Origin: Chitinophaga sp. LS1
Lineage (GTDB): Bacteria > Bacteroidota > Bacteroidia > Chitinophagales > Chitinophagaceae
Direction of reading: 5' to 3'
Assembly (NCBI RefSeq): GCF_034274695.1
Contig: NZ_CP128362.1
Span: 4,466,501 to 4,530,500, forward strand
Length of the DNA: 64,000 nt
The notes under the pieces were generated by a model that saw only the letters and a program-made list of their open reading frames with translations, searched no databases and was not told the DNA's origin. This document shows, piece by piece, positions 9,142 to 21,000 of the stretch (positions are counted from its first letter, which is position 1; the number at the start of each line of letters is the position of its first letter). The translations under genes and the position numbers were made by a program.

Positions 9142-12100
9142 ATGATGGAAAATATTGACCTTGTCAGGAAGTTATACGAAAGCCTTAGAACGGCCGAAGC
9201 AAAAATTGAATCCCTGGAGAAAAAGGAAAATGGTCCCGTGGCTATAGTTGGCATGTCCTGTCGTTTTCCAGGTGCGGACAGTATAGCCTCATTCTGGAAT
9301 AATCTGTGTAATGAACAGGATGCTGTGATTGAAGTACCGGCAGATCGCTGGAATAAAAATTGGTTTTATGATAAAAATCCTGATACACCGGGTAAGTCCT
9401 ATTGTAACAGTGGCACTTTTTTAGCCGATGTAAAAGGATTTGATGCTGCCTTTTTTAAAATTACTCCTGCAGAGGCAAAACATATGTCTCCACAGCAAAG
9501 AATATTGCTGGAAACAACCTGGCAGGCGCTGGAATCTGCAAATATCCGCCCAGGAAGCCTGATGGGCACCGGTACAGCTGTATACCTCTCCGCGTCAGAC
9601 GATCATTATAAATATTTTTCAACAGAAAATTACGGAAAAGGGATATCTCCTTATTCTGTTACAGGTACTGCTGCCGCTACTGCCAGCGGAAGAATTGCTT
9701 ACCAGTTAGGACTAACCGGAGCCAATATGGTCGTGGATACGGCCTGCTCATCCTCTCTTGTAGCTGTAGATCTTGGTATGCAGGAATTACGGGCCGGCAA
9801 AACAGACCTCGTGATTGCAGGTGGCATCAACCTGCAGCTTTCTCCCTTAGGGCATATTTGTCTTTCTAAAACAAGAGCATTATCTCCCGATGGCCGTTGC
9901 AAAACATTTGATGAAAGTGCTGATGGATATGGGCGCGGTGAGGGATGTGGTATTGTTATCCTGAAACGATATGAAGATGCCGTAAGAGATGGGGACCATA
10001 TTTTCTCCATCATCAGGGGATCTGCATTAAACCAGGATGGTGCCAGTAACGGGATGACTGCACCAAACGGACTGGCACAGGAGAGATTGCTGCATACAGC
10101 ACTCGAACAGGCCGGTGTTTCTGCCAGTGAAGTACTATACCTGGAAGCACATGGTACCGGTACCAAACTGGGCGACCCGATTGAGGTAGAAGCCATTCAA
10201 CACGTATATAACAAAATACCGCGGCAAGATCACCCGCTTTATATAGGAAGTGTTAAAACCAATATTGGACATCTGGAAGCCGCTTCCGGTGTAGCTTCCC
10301 TGATAAAAACAGCTTTATGCCTTTATCATGGAAAAATACCCGCCAGCCTGCACTATAATTCACCCAATCCCGCTATCAGCTGGAACGACCAGGTAAAAGT
10401 AGTTACTACCCTTACGGATCTACCTGCCGGTGCATCCGGATTTGCTGCCGTGAGTGCTTTTGGTTTTAGCGGAACAAATGTGCATATGGTATTGCAATCA
10501 GCACACAAAGCAAACCAGGGAAAACAAACCGATGAGGCAACCCTGTTAATGCTGTCTGCAAAATCTGTAAGATCCTTAAAAAAACTGGTAGAAACATATG
10601 TGCTTTACCTGAAGGATACAACATATGCAATCACGGATATTGCATTTACCGCATTACATTGCCGGGATCATTTTGAAGAGAAACTGGCAGTTATTGCCAC
10701 TGATAAACAGGCTGCTATCCAACTCCTGCAATCATTTAATACTACAGAGAGACTGCTGGTAGCCCCTGGTGTGGATACAACAACATTGTTGAAAGAAGCA
10801 CATACTTACCTGCATTCTAAAATAATCACCCCGGGTGCATTTTCAATACAGGGCACAAAAGTACCCATACCGGTTTACCAGTTTGATCATGAGATGTACT
10901 GGATTGATGCCGCTTTATACCGCGCATTTATTAACCCGGAACAGGAGGAAACCACTATGGCACTTGCCGCTGAAGTGAAAAATGCTTCGGCAGAATCATT
11001 GTCATTGTATGTAAACAGGATCATCCGTGAGATTACAGAACTAAGTACAGACGCCTTTACCGACGAAGATGATTTTTTCAGTATTGGTCTTGATTCTATC
11101 ATGTTGATGCACATGCGGGAAATGATCCTGGATGATAAACATATCAATATTGAAATTGCAGTATTCTACGACCGGGTCAATACACCTGGCAAACTAAAGG
11201 AATTCCTGCAGGTTTCTTTGCCGGCAGACGCTTATGTGGAGGAACGTGCTGATGATAATGCCTATGTTCCATATAAACAACCGGAAGTTAGTACAGATCA
11301 GAAACTGAATGAACAGGATGAGGCACTGGTGGCACTGGTGAATGAGGTTGTGGAGAAAAGCGGAGGATCCCGTGAGATAACACAACACTTCCGCCGCTAT
11401 TTTGCCAATAACAGGAATATTGCCGGCTTCAAACCGAAGTGGAAGGATATGGTGTATCAACTGGTGGCAGAAAAAGGCGCCGGCGCACATATATGGGATG
11501 TAAATGGCAATCGTTTCCTGGACTTTACAATGGGATTTGGAGTACACCTGTTTGGTTATAATCCTCCTTTTGTGAATGAAGCCTTACAGGATATATTACA
11601 GCGTCAGCTGATATTAGGAGCATTATCTCCCCAGGCAGGCCGGCTCGCAGAAAGGATCTGTACAATCACGGGGAATGACCGTGTGGCATTCTATAACACC
11701 GGTACAGAGGCCGTAATGGTAGCACTTCGTTTGGCAAGGGCAGCTACCGGTAAAAATAAGATTGTCCTTTTCTCCGGTTCCTATCACGGGACTTTTGATG
11801 GCATCCTGGCCAGACCTGGAAAAGGAATTTATGCCGAGCCTCTGGCACCCGGCGTAAGCAACACCGTTAGCCAGGATGTAATTGTGCTGCGGTATGGTAA
11901 TGAACAGGACCTGGAACATATTATCACATTGGCAGGCGAAATAGCCGCTGTATTGGTAGAACCTGTGCAGAGCAGAAGACCGGATTTCTTTCCGGCAGCA
12001 TACCTTGAAAAACTGTCGCGCATTACTTCCGCCAATAACATTGCCCTGATCTTTGATGAAGTAATATCCGGATTCAGATTCGCTATCAATGGCATTCGTG

Positions 12101-14019
12101 CTTTTACAAAGGTTCGTCCGGACCTCACCACTTATGGAAAGATTATAGGAGGTGGAATACCGGTGGGCATTGTAGCCGGGAATAAGAGATTTATGGATGC
12201 AGTCGATGGTGGTCACTGGTCGTATGGTGATCCTTCTTACCCTGCAGTGACCAATACATTTGTGGCTGGTACCTTCTGCCATCATCCGCTGGCCATGGAA
12301 GCCGGAATGCAGGTGCTGGATTACCTGGAAGCAAATCCTGATATCTATATATCACTGGAAGAAAAAACAGCACAGATCTGCAGTGAATTAAACAGGTATT
12401 TTGAAGAGAAAGATCTTCCGGTAAGTATGGTTCATTTCGGATCGCTTTTCCGGTTTGTTCTCAAAGGAAATTATGAACTGCTTTTTTATAAACTGCTGGC
12501 AAAGAATATTTACATATGGGAGGGGAGGAACTGTTATGTGGCAACTGCACATACCCAGGAAGATATCCGCTATTTTATTGATGCAGTGAAGCAAAGTTTT
12601 GAAGAGTTACTGGCCGCACAACTGATCCGTACAGAAGTACCGGTAGTTAATACAAGGCTTTCCTATGCACAACAGAATATCTGGTGGGCCTGGAAATTAC
12701 AGCCTGATTCATCCGCATTTAATCTTTCAGAAACGCTGCTGATTGAAGGTCCATTCCTTCCTGCAAAATTTGAGGAAGCATGTAACCTACTGCTTCAGAA
12801 GCATGAAATTCTTCGCATGTCCTTTTATGAGGAAGATGGGATACCCCGGCAGCAACTGCGCACAGATGCCCGTATTATGCTCAGCGAGATCTTTTTACCG
12901 GAAGACGAATCAGCAGCAGAGAAAGTATTATTTGAGTTGAACAGCCAGCCATTTAATACTGCCAATGAATTATTATGGAGAGTCTCTGTATGCCGGCGTG
13001 GAGAGGACCGTTATATCGTATCGGTAACCATCCACCATATCATCTGCGATGGCTGGTCAATGGAAATTTTGTTCAATGAGCTGATCGATACCTATAATGA
13101 ACTGACAACAGGTAATAAAAAAGATCCATCACAGCCTATTCAATACCGTCAATATATAGAAGAAGAACAAAATACAGCCACCAATGAACAGCTGAAATCT
13201 TTCTGGCATCGCCAGGTAAGTAACATAACCCCGATGAATATGCCGGCTGTAACAGGTAGTCAGGGAAAAGGCGAAGAAACGCTTTTAATAAGCGGTGTAA
13301 TGTATTCACAAATTAAGCAACTGGCGGCTGATCTGAACCTGAGTGTATTTATTGTAGTAGCCGCCGTTACACAATTGTTATTACATTGTTATACCGGCGC
13401 CACAGATCTCACTACAGGAACACCTGTTACAGGTAGAAGTAAAAATAAATGGAACAGGCTGATAGGCCACTTCCTCAATATACTGGTATTACGTATTGAT
13501 ATCAGGAGTGAAGAAAGCGCAGTTAATTTTCTCAACCGGCTTAAAACCCTGCTGCTGGAGATGTATGAAAAGCAGGATTATCCCTTTGAACTGTTGAAAA
13601 ATGAATGCTGGGACCGTAGCAGTACATTCCCATTCTTTGAAGTGGAAATTTCACTGCAGAACTTCCGGTTAAAACGCCATCATAATGACCGGAAATTTAA
13701 TGATCTCACTGTTCGCCCTTTAGGTGGAAGCCTCTCCATAGATCCAAGAAAATATCCAATGGAGTTCCGCTTTGATGAAGGTCATGAAGATATTATGCTG
13801 AAACTGGTCTATGATAGTACGCTATATCCTGATCTGCTGATACAGGAAATGATCAGCGACTGGCAACAACTGCTTGAATTACTTATAGACCAGCAGGATC
13901 AGGCAATTGGAGCACTCATTGCATCCATCAGAGAAATGCAACAGCAAAGAAAATCAAATGCCCTTCAGACACACCGCAAAAAGAATATCACCGGCCTTTT
14001 ATCCAACAAAATACCCTAA
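9142..14019 (+). CDS. PKS-NRPS bridge: KS-(AT remnant linkers)-ACP-aminotransferase-C
   Basis: 1625 residues. KS about 30-455 (D-T-A-C-S-S-S, Cys about 202; H-G-T-G-T; N-I-G-H-L-E). About 470-540 is a typical KS-to-AT linker and about 585-600 (P-I-P-V-Y-Q-F, then Y-W-I-D) a typical post-AT linker, but the AT core is missing. ACP Ser in G-L-D-S-I about 651. A class III PLP aminotransferase spans about 770-1150, with I-F-D-E-V-I-S-G-F near 970 and the PLP Lys in T-Y-G-K near 1000. A condensation domain with H-H-I-I-C-D-G near 1298 ends the protein. This is the architecture of the iturin/mycosubtilin starter: the beta-keto thioester is transaminated to a beta-amino acyl group and condensed with the first amino acid. 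Two ATGs (9142, 9145) are possible; the stop of the previous gene is 1 bp upstream. Confidence 0.93.
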   Translation: MMENIDLVRKLYESLRTAEAKIESLEKKENGPVAIVGMSCRFPGADSIASFWNNLCNEQDAVIEVPADRWNKNWFYDKNPDTPGKSYCNSGTFLADVKGFDAAFFKITPAEAKHMSPQQRILLETTWQALESANIRPGSLMGTGTAVYLSASDDHYKYFSTENYGKGISPYSVTGTAAATASGRIAYQLGLTGANMVVDTACSSSLVAVDLGMQELRAGKTDLVIAGGINLQLSPLGHICLSKTRALSPDGRCKTFDESADGYGRGEGCGIVILKRYEDAVRDGDHIFSIIRGSALNQDGASNGMTAPNGLAQERLLHTALEQAGVSASEVLYLEAHGTGTKLGDPIEVEAIQHVYNKIPRQDHPLYIGSVKTNIGHLEAASGVASLIKTALCLYHGKIPASLHYNSPNPAISWNDQVKVVTTLTDLPAGASGFAAVSAFGFSGTNVHMVLQSAHKANQGKQTDEATLLMLSAKSVRSLKKLVETYVLYLKDTTYAITDIAFTALHCRDHFEEKLAVIATDKQAAIQLLQSFNTTERLLVAPGVDTTTLLKEAHTYLHSKIITPGAFSIQGTKVPIPVYQFDHEMYWIDAALYRAFINPEQEETTMALAAEVKNASAESLSLYVNRIIREITELSTDAFTDEDDFFSIGLDSIMLMHMREMILDDKHINIEIAVFYDRVNTPGKLKEFLQVSLPADAYVEERADDNAYVPYKQPEVSTDQKLNEQDEALVALVNEVVEKSGGSREITQHFRRYFANNRNIAGFKPKWKDMVYQLVAEKGAGAHIWDVNGNRFLDFTMGFGVHLFGYNPPFVNEALQDILQRQLILGALSPQAGRLAERICTITGNDRVAFYNTGTEAVMVALRLARAATGKNKIVLFSGSYHGTFDGILARPGKGIYAEPLAPGVSNTVSQDVIVLRYGNEQDLEHIITLAGEIAAVLVEPVQSRRPDFFPAAYLEKLSRITSANNIALIFDEVISGFRFAINGIRAFTKVRPDLTTYGKIIGGGIPVGIVAGNKRFMDAVDGGHWSYGDPSYPAVTNTFVAGTFCHHPLAMEAGMQVLDYLEANPDIYISLEEKTAQICSELNRYFEEKDLPVSMVHFGSLFRFVLKGNYELLFYKLLAKNIYIWEGRNCYVATAHTQEDIRYFIDAVKQSFEELLAAQLIRTEVPVVNTRLSYAQQNIWWAWKLQPDSSAFNLSETLLIEGPFLPAKFEEACNLLLQKHEILRMSFYEEDGIPRQQLRTDARIMLSEIFLPEDESAAEKVLFELNSQPFNTANELLWRVSVCRRGEDRYIVSVTIHHIICDGWSMEILFNELIDTYNELTTGNKKDPSQPIQYRQYIEEEQNTATNEQLKSFWHRQVSNITPMNMPAVTGSQGKGEETLLISGVMYSQIKQLAADLNLSVFIVVAAVTQLLLHCYTGATDLTTGTPVTGRSKNKWNRLIGHFLNILVLRIDIRSEESAVNFLNRLKTLLLEMYEKQDYPFELLKNECWDRSSTFPFFEVEISLQNFRLKRHHNDRKFNDLTVRPLGGSLSIDPRKYPMEFRFDEGHEDIMLKLVYDSTLYPDLLIQEMISDWQQLLELLIDQQDQAIGALIASIREMQQQRKSNALQTHRKKNITGLLSNKIP

Positions 14020-14030
14020 TAATATTCGTT

Positions 14031-15050
14031 ATGCAATTTAACAGACCCCAGTTTTCCCTGAAAAATATACAACCTAAAACCGTTGATCTGCCGGAAGATA
14101 TATTGCAGCGCGAAGCGATGTTACCTGGTCACTTCCCCATGGTATACAAGCCGGCTATAGATGGTATCTCCCTGGGTTCATGGATAGGAGATCACCTGGC
14201 AGATATCGGGGCAGATTTAAAAAAATATGGCGCCATTCTTTTTAGAGGATTTGATGTGCCGGACAGAGATGCCTTCCAGGAAGTGATGAAAGCATTCGGG
14301 GAAGAGCTGATGTCGTATAAAGACCGATCTTCTCCCCGTACTGAAATCAGCGGCAATTTATATACTTCTACAGAGCACCCGGCAGATCAGGTGATTAATA
14401 TGCATAATGAACTGTCCTACTCTCATACATGGCCGCTGAAGATTGCCTTTTACTGTTCAAAACAACCATTGGAAAGAGGAGAAACACCTATTGCTGATGT
14501 AAGAAAAGTATTAAAGCGACTGCCGGATGCACTTATCAGCAGTTTTAAACAGAAAGGCATTTTATACCGCCGTTTGTTACAAAAAGGAGTAGGCCTGTCA
14601 TGGCAGGAAGTATATCAGACAGAAGATAGAGCCGTCGTTGAGCAGCACTGTAAAACATACGGACTGAATTTTAAATGGCTGGAAAAGGATGCCCTGGAAA
14701 TAAAATGGTGCAGGCCTGCTATCCGTAATCATCCTGTTACAGGTGAAGAGATCTGGTTTAATCATGGCTATTTCTTCAACTTCATGGCACTGGCCCCTGA
14801 AATCCGTACAGCATTTGCTAGTATGGACGAGCTGCCCTTCAATACTTATTATGGAGATGGGTCTCCCATTGAACCTGCTTTTCTTACCGCCATTTTTGAA
14901 GCCTACCGGGATGAATGTGTGTATTTCCCCTGGGTAAATCAGGATATCCTGCTAATGGATAATATGCTGGTGGCACACGGTCGTAATTCATTCACCGGAG
15001 CAAGAGAAATTAATGTAGTAATGATGCAGCCTTTCGGGGAACATGCCTAA
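14031..15050 (+). CDS. SyrP/TauD-type Fe(II)/2-oxoglutarate beta-hydroxylase
   Basis: 339 residues of the TauD/TfdA superfamily, closest in feel to SyrP and clavaminate-synthase-type members, which use HxE rather than HxD. The motif H-N-E-L-S-Y near 125 gives the facial-triad His and Glu. The distal His is in V-A-H-G-R-N near 311 and the 2-oxoglutarate Arg is probably in A-R-E-I-N shortly after. The conserved F-R-G-F-D occurs near 71. SyrP relatives hydroxylate the beta-carbon of Asp or other residues while these are tethered to an NRPS carrier protein. The gene sits 11 bp after the PKS-AMT-C gene and 11 bp before an NRPS whose first module is predicted to load Asn and starts with an interface-like domain, so carrier-bound Asn (or Asp) is the expected substrate. 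Confidence 0.88.
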   Translation: MQFNRPQFSLKNIQPKTVDLPEDILQREAMLPGHFPMVYKPAIDGISLGSWIGDHLADIGADLKKYGAILFRGFDVPDRDAFQEVMKAFGEELMSYKDRSSPRTEISGNLYTSTEHPADQVINMHNELSYSHTWPLKIAFYCSKQPLERGETPIADVRKVLKRLPDALISSFKQKGILYRRLLQKGVGLSWQEVYQTEDRAVVEQHCKTYGLNFKWLEKDALEIKWCRPAIRNHPVTGEEIWFNHGYFFNFMALAPEIRTAFASMDELPFNTYYGDGSPIEPAFLTAIFEAYRDECVYFPWVNQDILLMDNMLVAHGRNSFTGAREINVVMMQPFGEHA

Positions 15051-15061
15051 TTATTTATACA

Positions 15062-18000
15062 ATGACAAGTATTTTATTGGACGCGATTACCCTGTCCCTT
15101 ACTGAACAGCAGAAAGTGATATTCAAAACAGGAGGAGAAAGACTCCCCGTTTTTTGTAACTGGAAGTTTGAAGCGACTATCCCGGTGGATGTTCCGGTTC
15201 TGAAAAAAATGATTACCTGCCTTTTTCAACAGCATGAGGCGCTTTCGACCAGGTTTGTAGAACAGGCCAATCTTGTATACCCATTGCAGAGAATTATGCC
15301 GGATGATGTTTCCGGCTATCATATCGCTGTGGAAAGCCATCCCGGTAATGCCACCGATTTCCTGCTGCATTGCAGAAACTATCCGCATGAGACTGAAATG
15401 AGTTGCGTATTTATGGCTGCTCCTGATACAACAGCAGGATATTGGAATGCATATCTGCAATTTCCATCAGGTATAGTTGATTTTCATAGTATGGGAAAGC
15501 TTTGCGTGGCCATCCAGGAACTCTTTTCCGGACGCATAGCCGCCATTCCGGTCGTTGCATATTCGCAATATGTAAGCTGGCAACACGATACATTAAAAGA
15601 AGTACCTGAAGCTGTAAAGGACTGGTGTAACAAGCAGTTATCCGGACAGACTGATTTTACCCCTTTCCTGTTTCACCGCACTGCGCCTGTTATTGCCGGG
15701 AAATATGAAACCACCTGCAGACATACCATTCCACTCTCCTCTGTTATAACCAGGGAATATTGTTATGCGATTTTTGCTATACTCCTCAGTCATTTTACCA
15801 ATAAAAACGTGGTACGGCCAGGTATTGTTTTACCCGGACGTATATATGATGAACTGGATCAGACAGTAGGATTAATTGACCAGGTAGTGCCTTTACAGCT
15901 TACTTTTGACGAAACATGTTCCTTCCATCAACTCAGGACTTTAACCGGTAAGCTACTGTCAGAACTTCAATCTGTAGCTGAGTATATCAGTCATGACCTT
16001 ATTCATACCACTCCTTATATTATCCAGTATGTGAAAATGCCGGAAGGCGTTAGTTTGAATGACTGGCAGGTATTGCAACCCGGTGCCGCTTTACAGTTGG
16101 ATGTACTGGAAGATCATACCGGCATCACAACCAGGTGGAATTATAACACGGCCTGTTTTAAAAAGTCTGATGTGGAACAACTGGACGTTGTGCTGCAAAG
16201 GTTATTTGAAAAGGGAACAGCTCTCCCGGACAACCTCACGGATGTAAATCAGCTCACAGAACCATTCTCCGTTACTCCGGTAAAGCCGGATCCCACACAA
16301 AAGGATATCCTCGGGATGTTTAATACCGCCTGTCATAAGTATGCAGCTAAGACAGCGGTTATAGATGATCATCAAAGTTATACTTATGCCTCCTTACAGG
16401 AGCAATCGGATATGCTGGCTAAATGCCTGATAGCAGAGAAAGGTATTCAGCCCGGAGATATCATTGCATTATGTGCATCCAGGAGTGCAGACCTTATTGC
16501 TGTTATACTGGCCATTCTGAAAACGGGCGCTGCTTTTCTGCCTGTTGATATGTCCCAGCCGGACGAACGTATTCATGCTGTGTTGAATGATGCATCACCC
16601 GCACTTATCCTGACCGCACTGCCGGGTGACCGGCATATCCCAGGTAATACCTGTACGGTAAACAGCTTATTCAATACTACGGAAATTAACACCACCATCA
16701 CACTGCCGCAAACGCAGGGAACAGATCTGGCCTATATCATTTATACATCCGGTACAACCGGTAAGCCGAAGGGATGTATGATCAGCAGGGAAAACCTGTC
16801 GCATTATATACACTGGTGTAATAATAATTATCTGAAAAATAATGATTACGGTAATTTTCCCTGGTTCACACCATTGTCTTTTGACCTTACCATTACCACT
16901 ATCTTTTTACCATTGGTAAAAGGGAAACGTATCGTGGTATTCCCTGAAACCAAACAGGCAGATGTAATACTACAGGAATGTTTTTCCGGAGTGAATGGAG
17001 TGGATAGCATAAAACTGACTCCTTCACATATCAGCCTGCTGAAAAATACGGATATTAAAAGCACCTCCATACAACTTGTGATCACAGGTGGAGAACAATT
17101 ACTTCACTCACAGGTGGATTTACTGTTCGGACTGAATGAAAAAATAAATCTGTATAATGAATATGGCCCTACGGAAGCTACTGTGGGATGCATTGTAAAG
17201 AAAATACAGCCGGATGATGAGCTGATCACCATTGGTAATCCTATTGCCGGTATGCGGGCAATGATTCTTAACAACCGGCAGGAACCTTTGATGCGTGGAT
17301 TGATGGGAGAACTTTATCTCTATGGTAACGGCATTGCCAAAGGTTACCTGAATAATACCACACTCACAGGTGAAAAATTTATTACGCTGGGGAATACGCT
17401 GTTTTATCGTACCGGGGATCTGGTGAGAAGATTACCAAACGGAGAACTCATTTTCCTTGGCAGAATAGACAGCCAGGTAAAGATCAGGGGATACCGGATC
17501 GAAACAGAAGAAATTTTATACCATCTCACCCGTATAAAAGGAATTGTAAAAGCGCATATACTGGTAGAGCAACAGTTGAATGAACCTGTACTGGCTGCCT
17601 TCTATGAAGCCACATCCGTTATGGATAAACAGCAGTTGCTGAAAGCCCTCAGTGAAAAGCTACCGGCTTACATGATACCGCAACAGTTCTACCAGGTGAA
17701 AAATATGCCACTCTCCGTTAATGGGAAAACAGATGAAAAACAGTTGCGGTTGCACACCCTCACAATAAAAGAAGACGCTGTAACTTTTGAACCTCCCATC
17801 AATGAAACAGAAGAAAAGATAGCTGCTATCTGGATGGAAATTTTGCAGGTAAACCGTATTGGCAGGAATGATCATTTCTTTACATCCGGTGGGCAGAGTA
17901 TAAGAGCTTCTGCACTGGTAGCAAGATTAAATAAACAGTTTCACACCACGCTTACCCTAAAGGATATCTTTGAGTATCCTGTTATTTCACAACAGGCCAT

Positions 18001-21000
18001 CCAGATAACAAATCATATAAAATCATCTCCTGCCGAAGGCCCCGTAGTACTTCCTGCCCAGGAAATGTATGAGCTCTCCGGACAACAATTGCGTATCTGG
18101 ACGGAACATCATGCCACACCTTTATCTACTGCATATAATATGCCGGTAGCTTACCGCATCAGTGGGCCTTTTGAGCTAACACGACTGGTTGCTGCATTTG
18201 AAAAAGTGATTGCGCAGTTTGAATCCCTGCGTACCACCTTTGTTGATACCGGCGCAGGCGGGATAAAACAGCAGATTCATCCAGGTAGTACACTGCAGTA
18301 TCATTATGAAGAACTGGCCAGGGATGCTGATATAGAAAAAATTTTGGAGGATCATGGTCAGCAGTATATTGCGCTGGATGTATTGCCTCTGTACAGGGTA
18401 GCTGTTTACAAAGTGGCTGCAGAAGATTGGTTATTGCTGATTAACCTGCATCATATCATTGCAGACGGATTATCGGAAGATATCCTGCTGAATCAGCTGT
18501 TTGCTTATTATGAAGCTGAACATGCCGTCAATGTGTTGAAAGCTCCATTGCAATACAAGGAGTATGCTGCATGGCAGAATAAGCTGAACGCTGAGCACCG
18601 GCATAGTGCAGCATACTGGCTTCGTAAGTTCAATACCCCGGTTCCTGCATCCGGTATTCCTGCTCAGGGTAAAACAACACGGTTACAGGAAGACATGGCA
18701 GACACTTATACCGTTGACTTTGGAAAGGAACTGACAGCAGGGTTGCTGGCATTTTCCAATACACATCAACATACACTTTTCACTGCGTTATTGAGTATCG
18801 TAGATCTGTTATTATATCGTTACAGCGGAGTGAAAGAACGGGTAATAGCTGTACCGGTAGATAATCGCCTGGATGTGATTTTTGAACAACAGGTAGGCTT
18901 TTTCCTGAATACCATACTGCTTAAGAATACATTGGATCCTGCAGCGGATGCGTTGCAATTAATTGATAATTGGGCCACAGAACTGGCTGAAGCGTTACAA
19001 CATAAACAATATCCTTATGAATGGCTGGCCAGGGAGCTGGTTAGCCGGGACCAGATGCAGGGGCAATCTCTTTTTCATGCACTGGTCAATTTCCAGGAAA
19101 GGGAACATGGAAATGTGATAGAGAAAGGAGGCTTGCGGCTTGAAAAGATGGACTACAATTACCGTACAAATGCCAAGGTGGATCTGGCATTCAATTTTTC
19201 GCTGCATAACCATAACCTGTACCTGGCAGTAGACTATAACAGTTCTCTTTATTCAGGAGAATTTATACACCGCATGACCCGTCATTGCATGGTACTTACC
19301 AGGCAACTGGTGCTTGATGCGCAACTTCCCGCAGGTAAAATACCGATGCTGGACGATGCAGAACAACAACAATTATTTGCGTATGCTTCAGGTCCTTGTA
19401 AAGCACTTTTACCTGAAATGACAATCATTTCTTCCTTCCGGGAACAATCTTTGACACATGCGGGACGTATAGCTGTTGTTTCGCCATCAGGAAGTACCAC
19501 CTATGAAATGCTGGGAAAGAAAGTGGGTATCATAAGTGAACTGCTGACTGATTGGGGTGTTGAACCGGAACAGATTGTGCCGGTACTGGCAGCCGGTAAT
19601 GAATTAACGATTGTAACCATGCTGGCTATTATGCAGTGCGGCGCGGTTTACCTGCCCATAGATGCAAAACATCCGGAACCCCGGATTAATTCCATACTCA
19701 AACAGGCAGGAGGTAACCTGGTACTTAATACATCCGGTATGCCTTTCCTGCTGGCAGGAATAGATATCAGGGTGCCCGGGACCAACCGTCCTCTGTATAA
19801 TTATGATGCACCTGTAGTCATTAATCAGGAATCTCCGGCCTACATGATTTTTACTTCCGGTACCACCGGTGTGCCCAAAGGTCTCACTATTACGCATGGT
19901 GGATTCATGAACATGATTGCAGCACAAACTGAAGGTTTTGGTATCCGGGAAACGGACCGTTGCGGATGGTTGTCGTCTCCGGGATTTGATGCCTCCCTGT
20001 CTGAAATATTCATGGCACTTCTCTCAGGAGCGGCACTACACATTCCGGAGCCCGGTCTGATGCACAACCAGCATTTATTTATTGACTGGCTTACGGAACA
20101 CGCTGTTACAGTAGCAACCATCACACCCGCTTACCTGCAGGCACTGCCATCCGCATTGCCATCCGCTTTGCGGGTGTTGATTTCGGCAGGTGAAACCTTG
20201 CCTGTAAAAACCGGGCAGGCGCTGGCAGACAGGCATACCTTATTTAATGCCTATGGTCCTTCTGAAAATGCAGTATGTACCACCTTTACAAAAATTAATC
20301 CTTCAGATACTGTCATGTCAATAGGTACGCCTATTGTAAATGTAAAAGTGCGTGTAGTAGATACCGACGGCATGATGGTGCCAGTGGGTGTCCCCGGTGA
20401 ACTACATATTTCAGGGCCCGGACTTGCAAAAGGTTATTACAACAATGACAGGGAAACCGGGAAACATTTTTATGAAGAAGACCATCAGCATTGGTACCGC
20501 ACGGGCGACTGGGTACAATGGTTACCCGGAGGACTGCTTGAATTTATAGGCAGAAGGGATCAGCAGATAAAAATTAATGGTAACAGGATGGAGACGGAAG
20601 AAGTGACCCGTTGCCTGCTGGAACTTCCTGCTGTGAAAGATGCGGTAGTTGTATATCATACATTTGAAACAGCACAACATCCGGTCCTGCTGGCATATGT
20701 TGTGCTGCAAGAAGAGTATGCTGACTATACAACGGATGCCCTGATGTTTGCATGCAGGACTGTTTTACCATCTTATATGGTACCTGCATTTTTTGTGCCG
20801 GTTGAACATATACCACTTAACATCAACGGTAAGAAAGATATTACAGGTTTACCTTCTCCCTTCCTGCATATTCCTGATCATGAAACGGTGGCAGTAACCG
20901 GGGCGGAAATACTGCTATGTGAGCTGTACAGGGAATTGCTGGGGATTACCGTTGCAGACCGTTTAACAAATTTCTTTGCAGCCGGCGGACAGAGCCTGAT

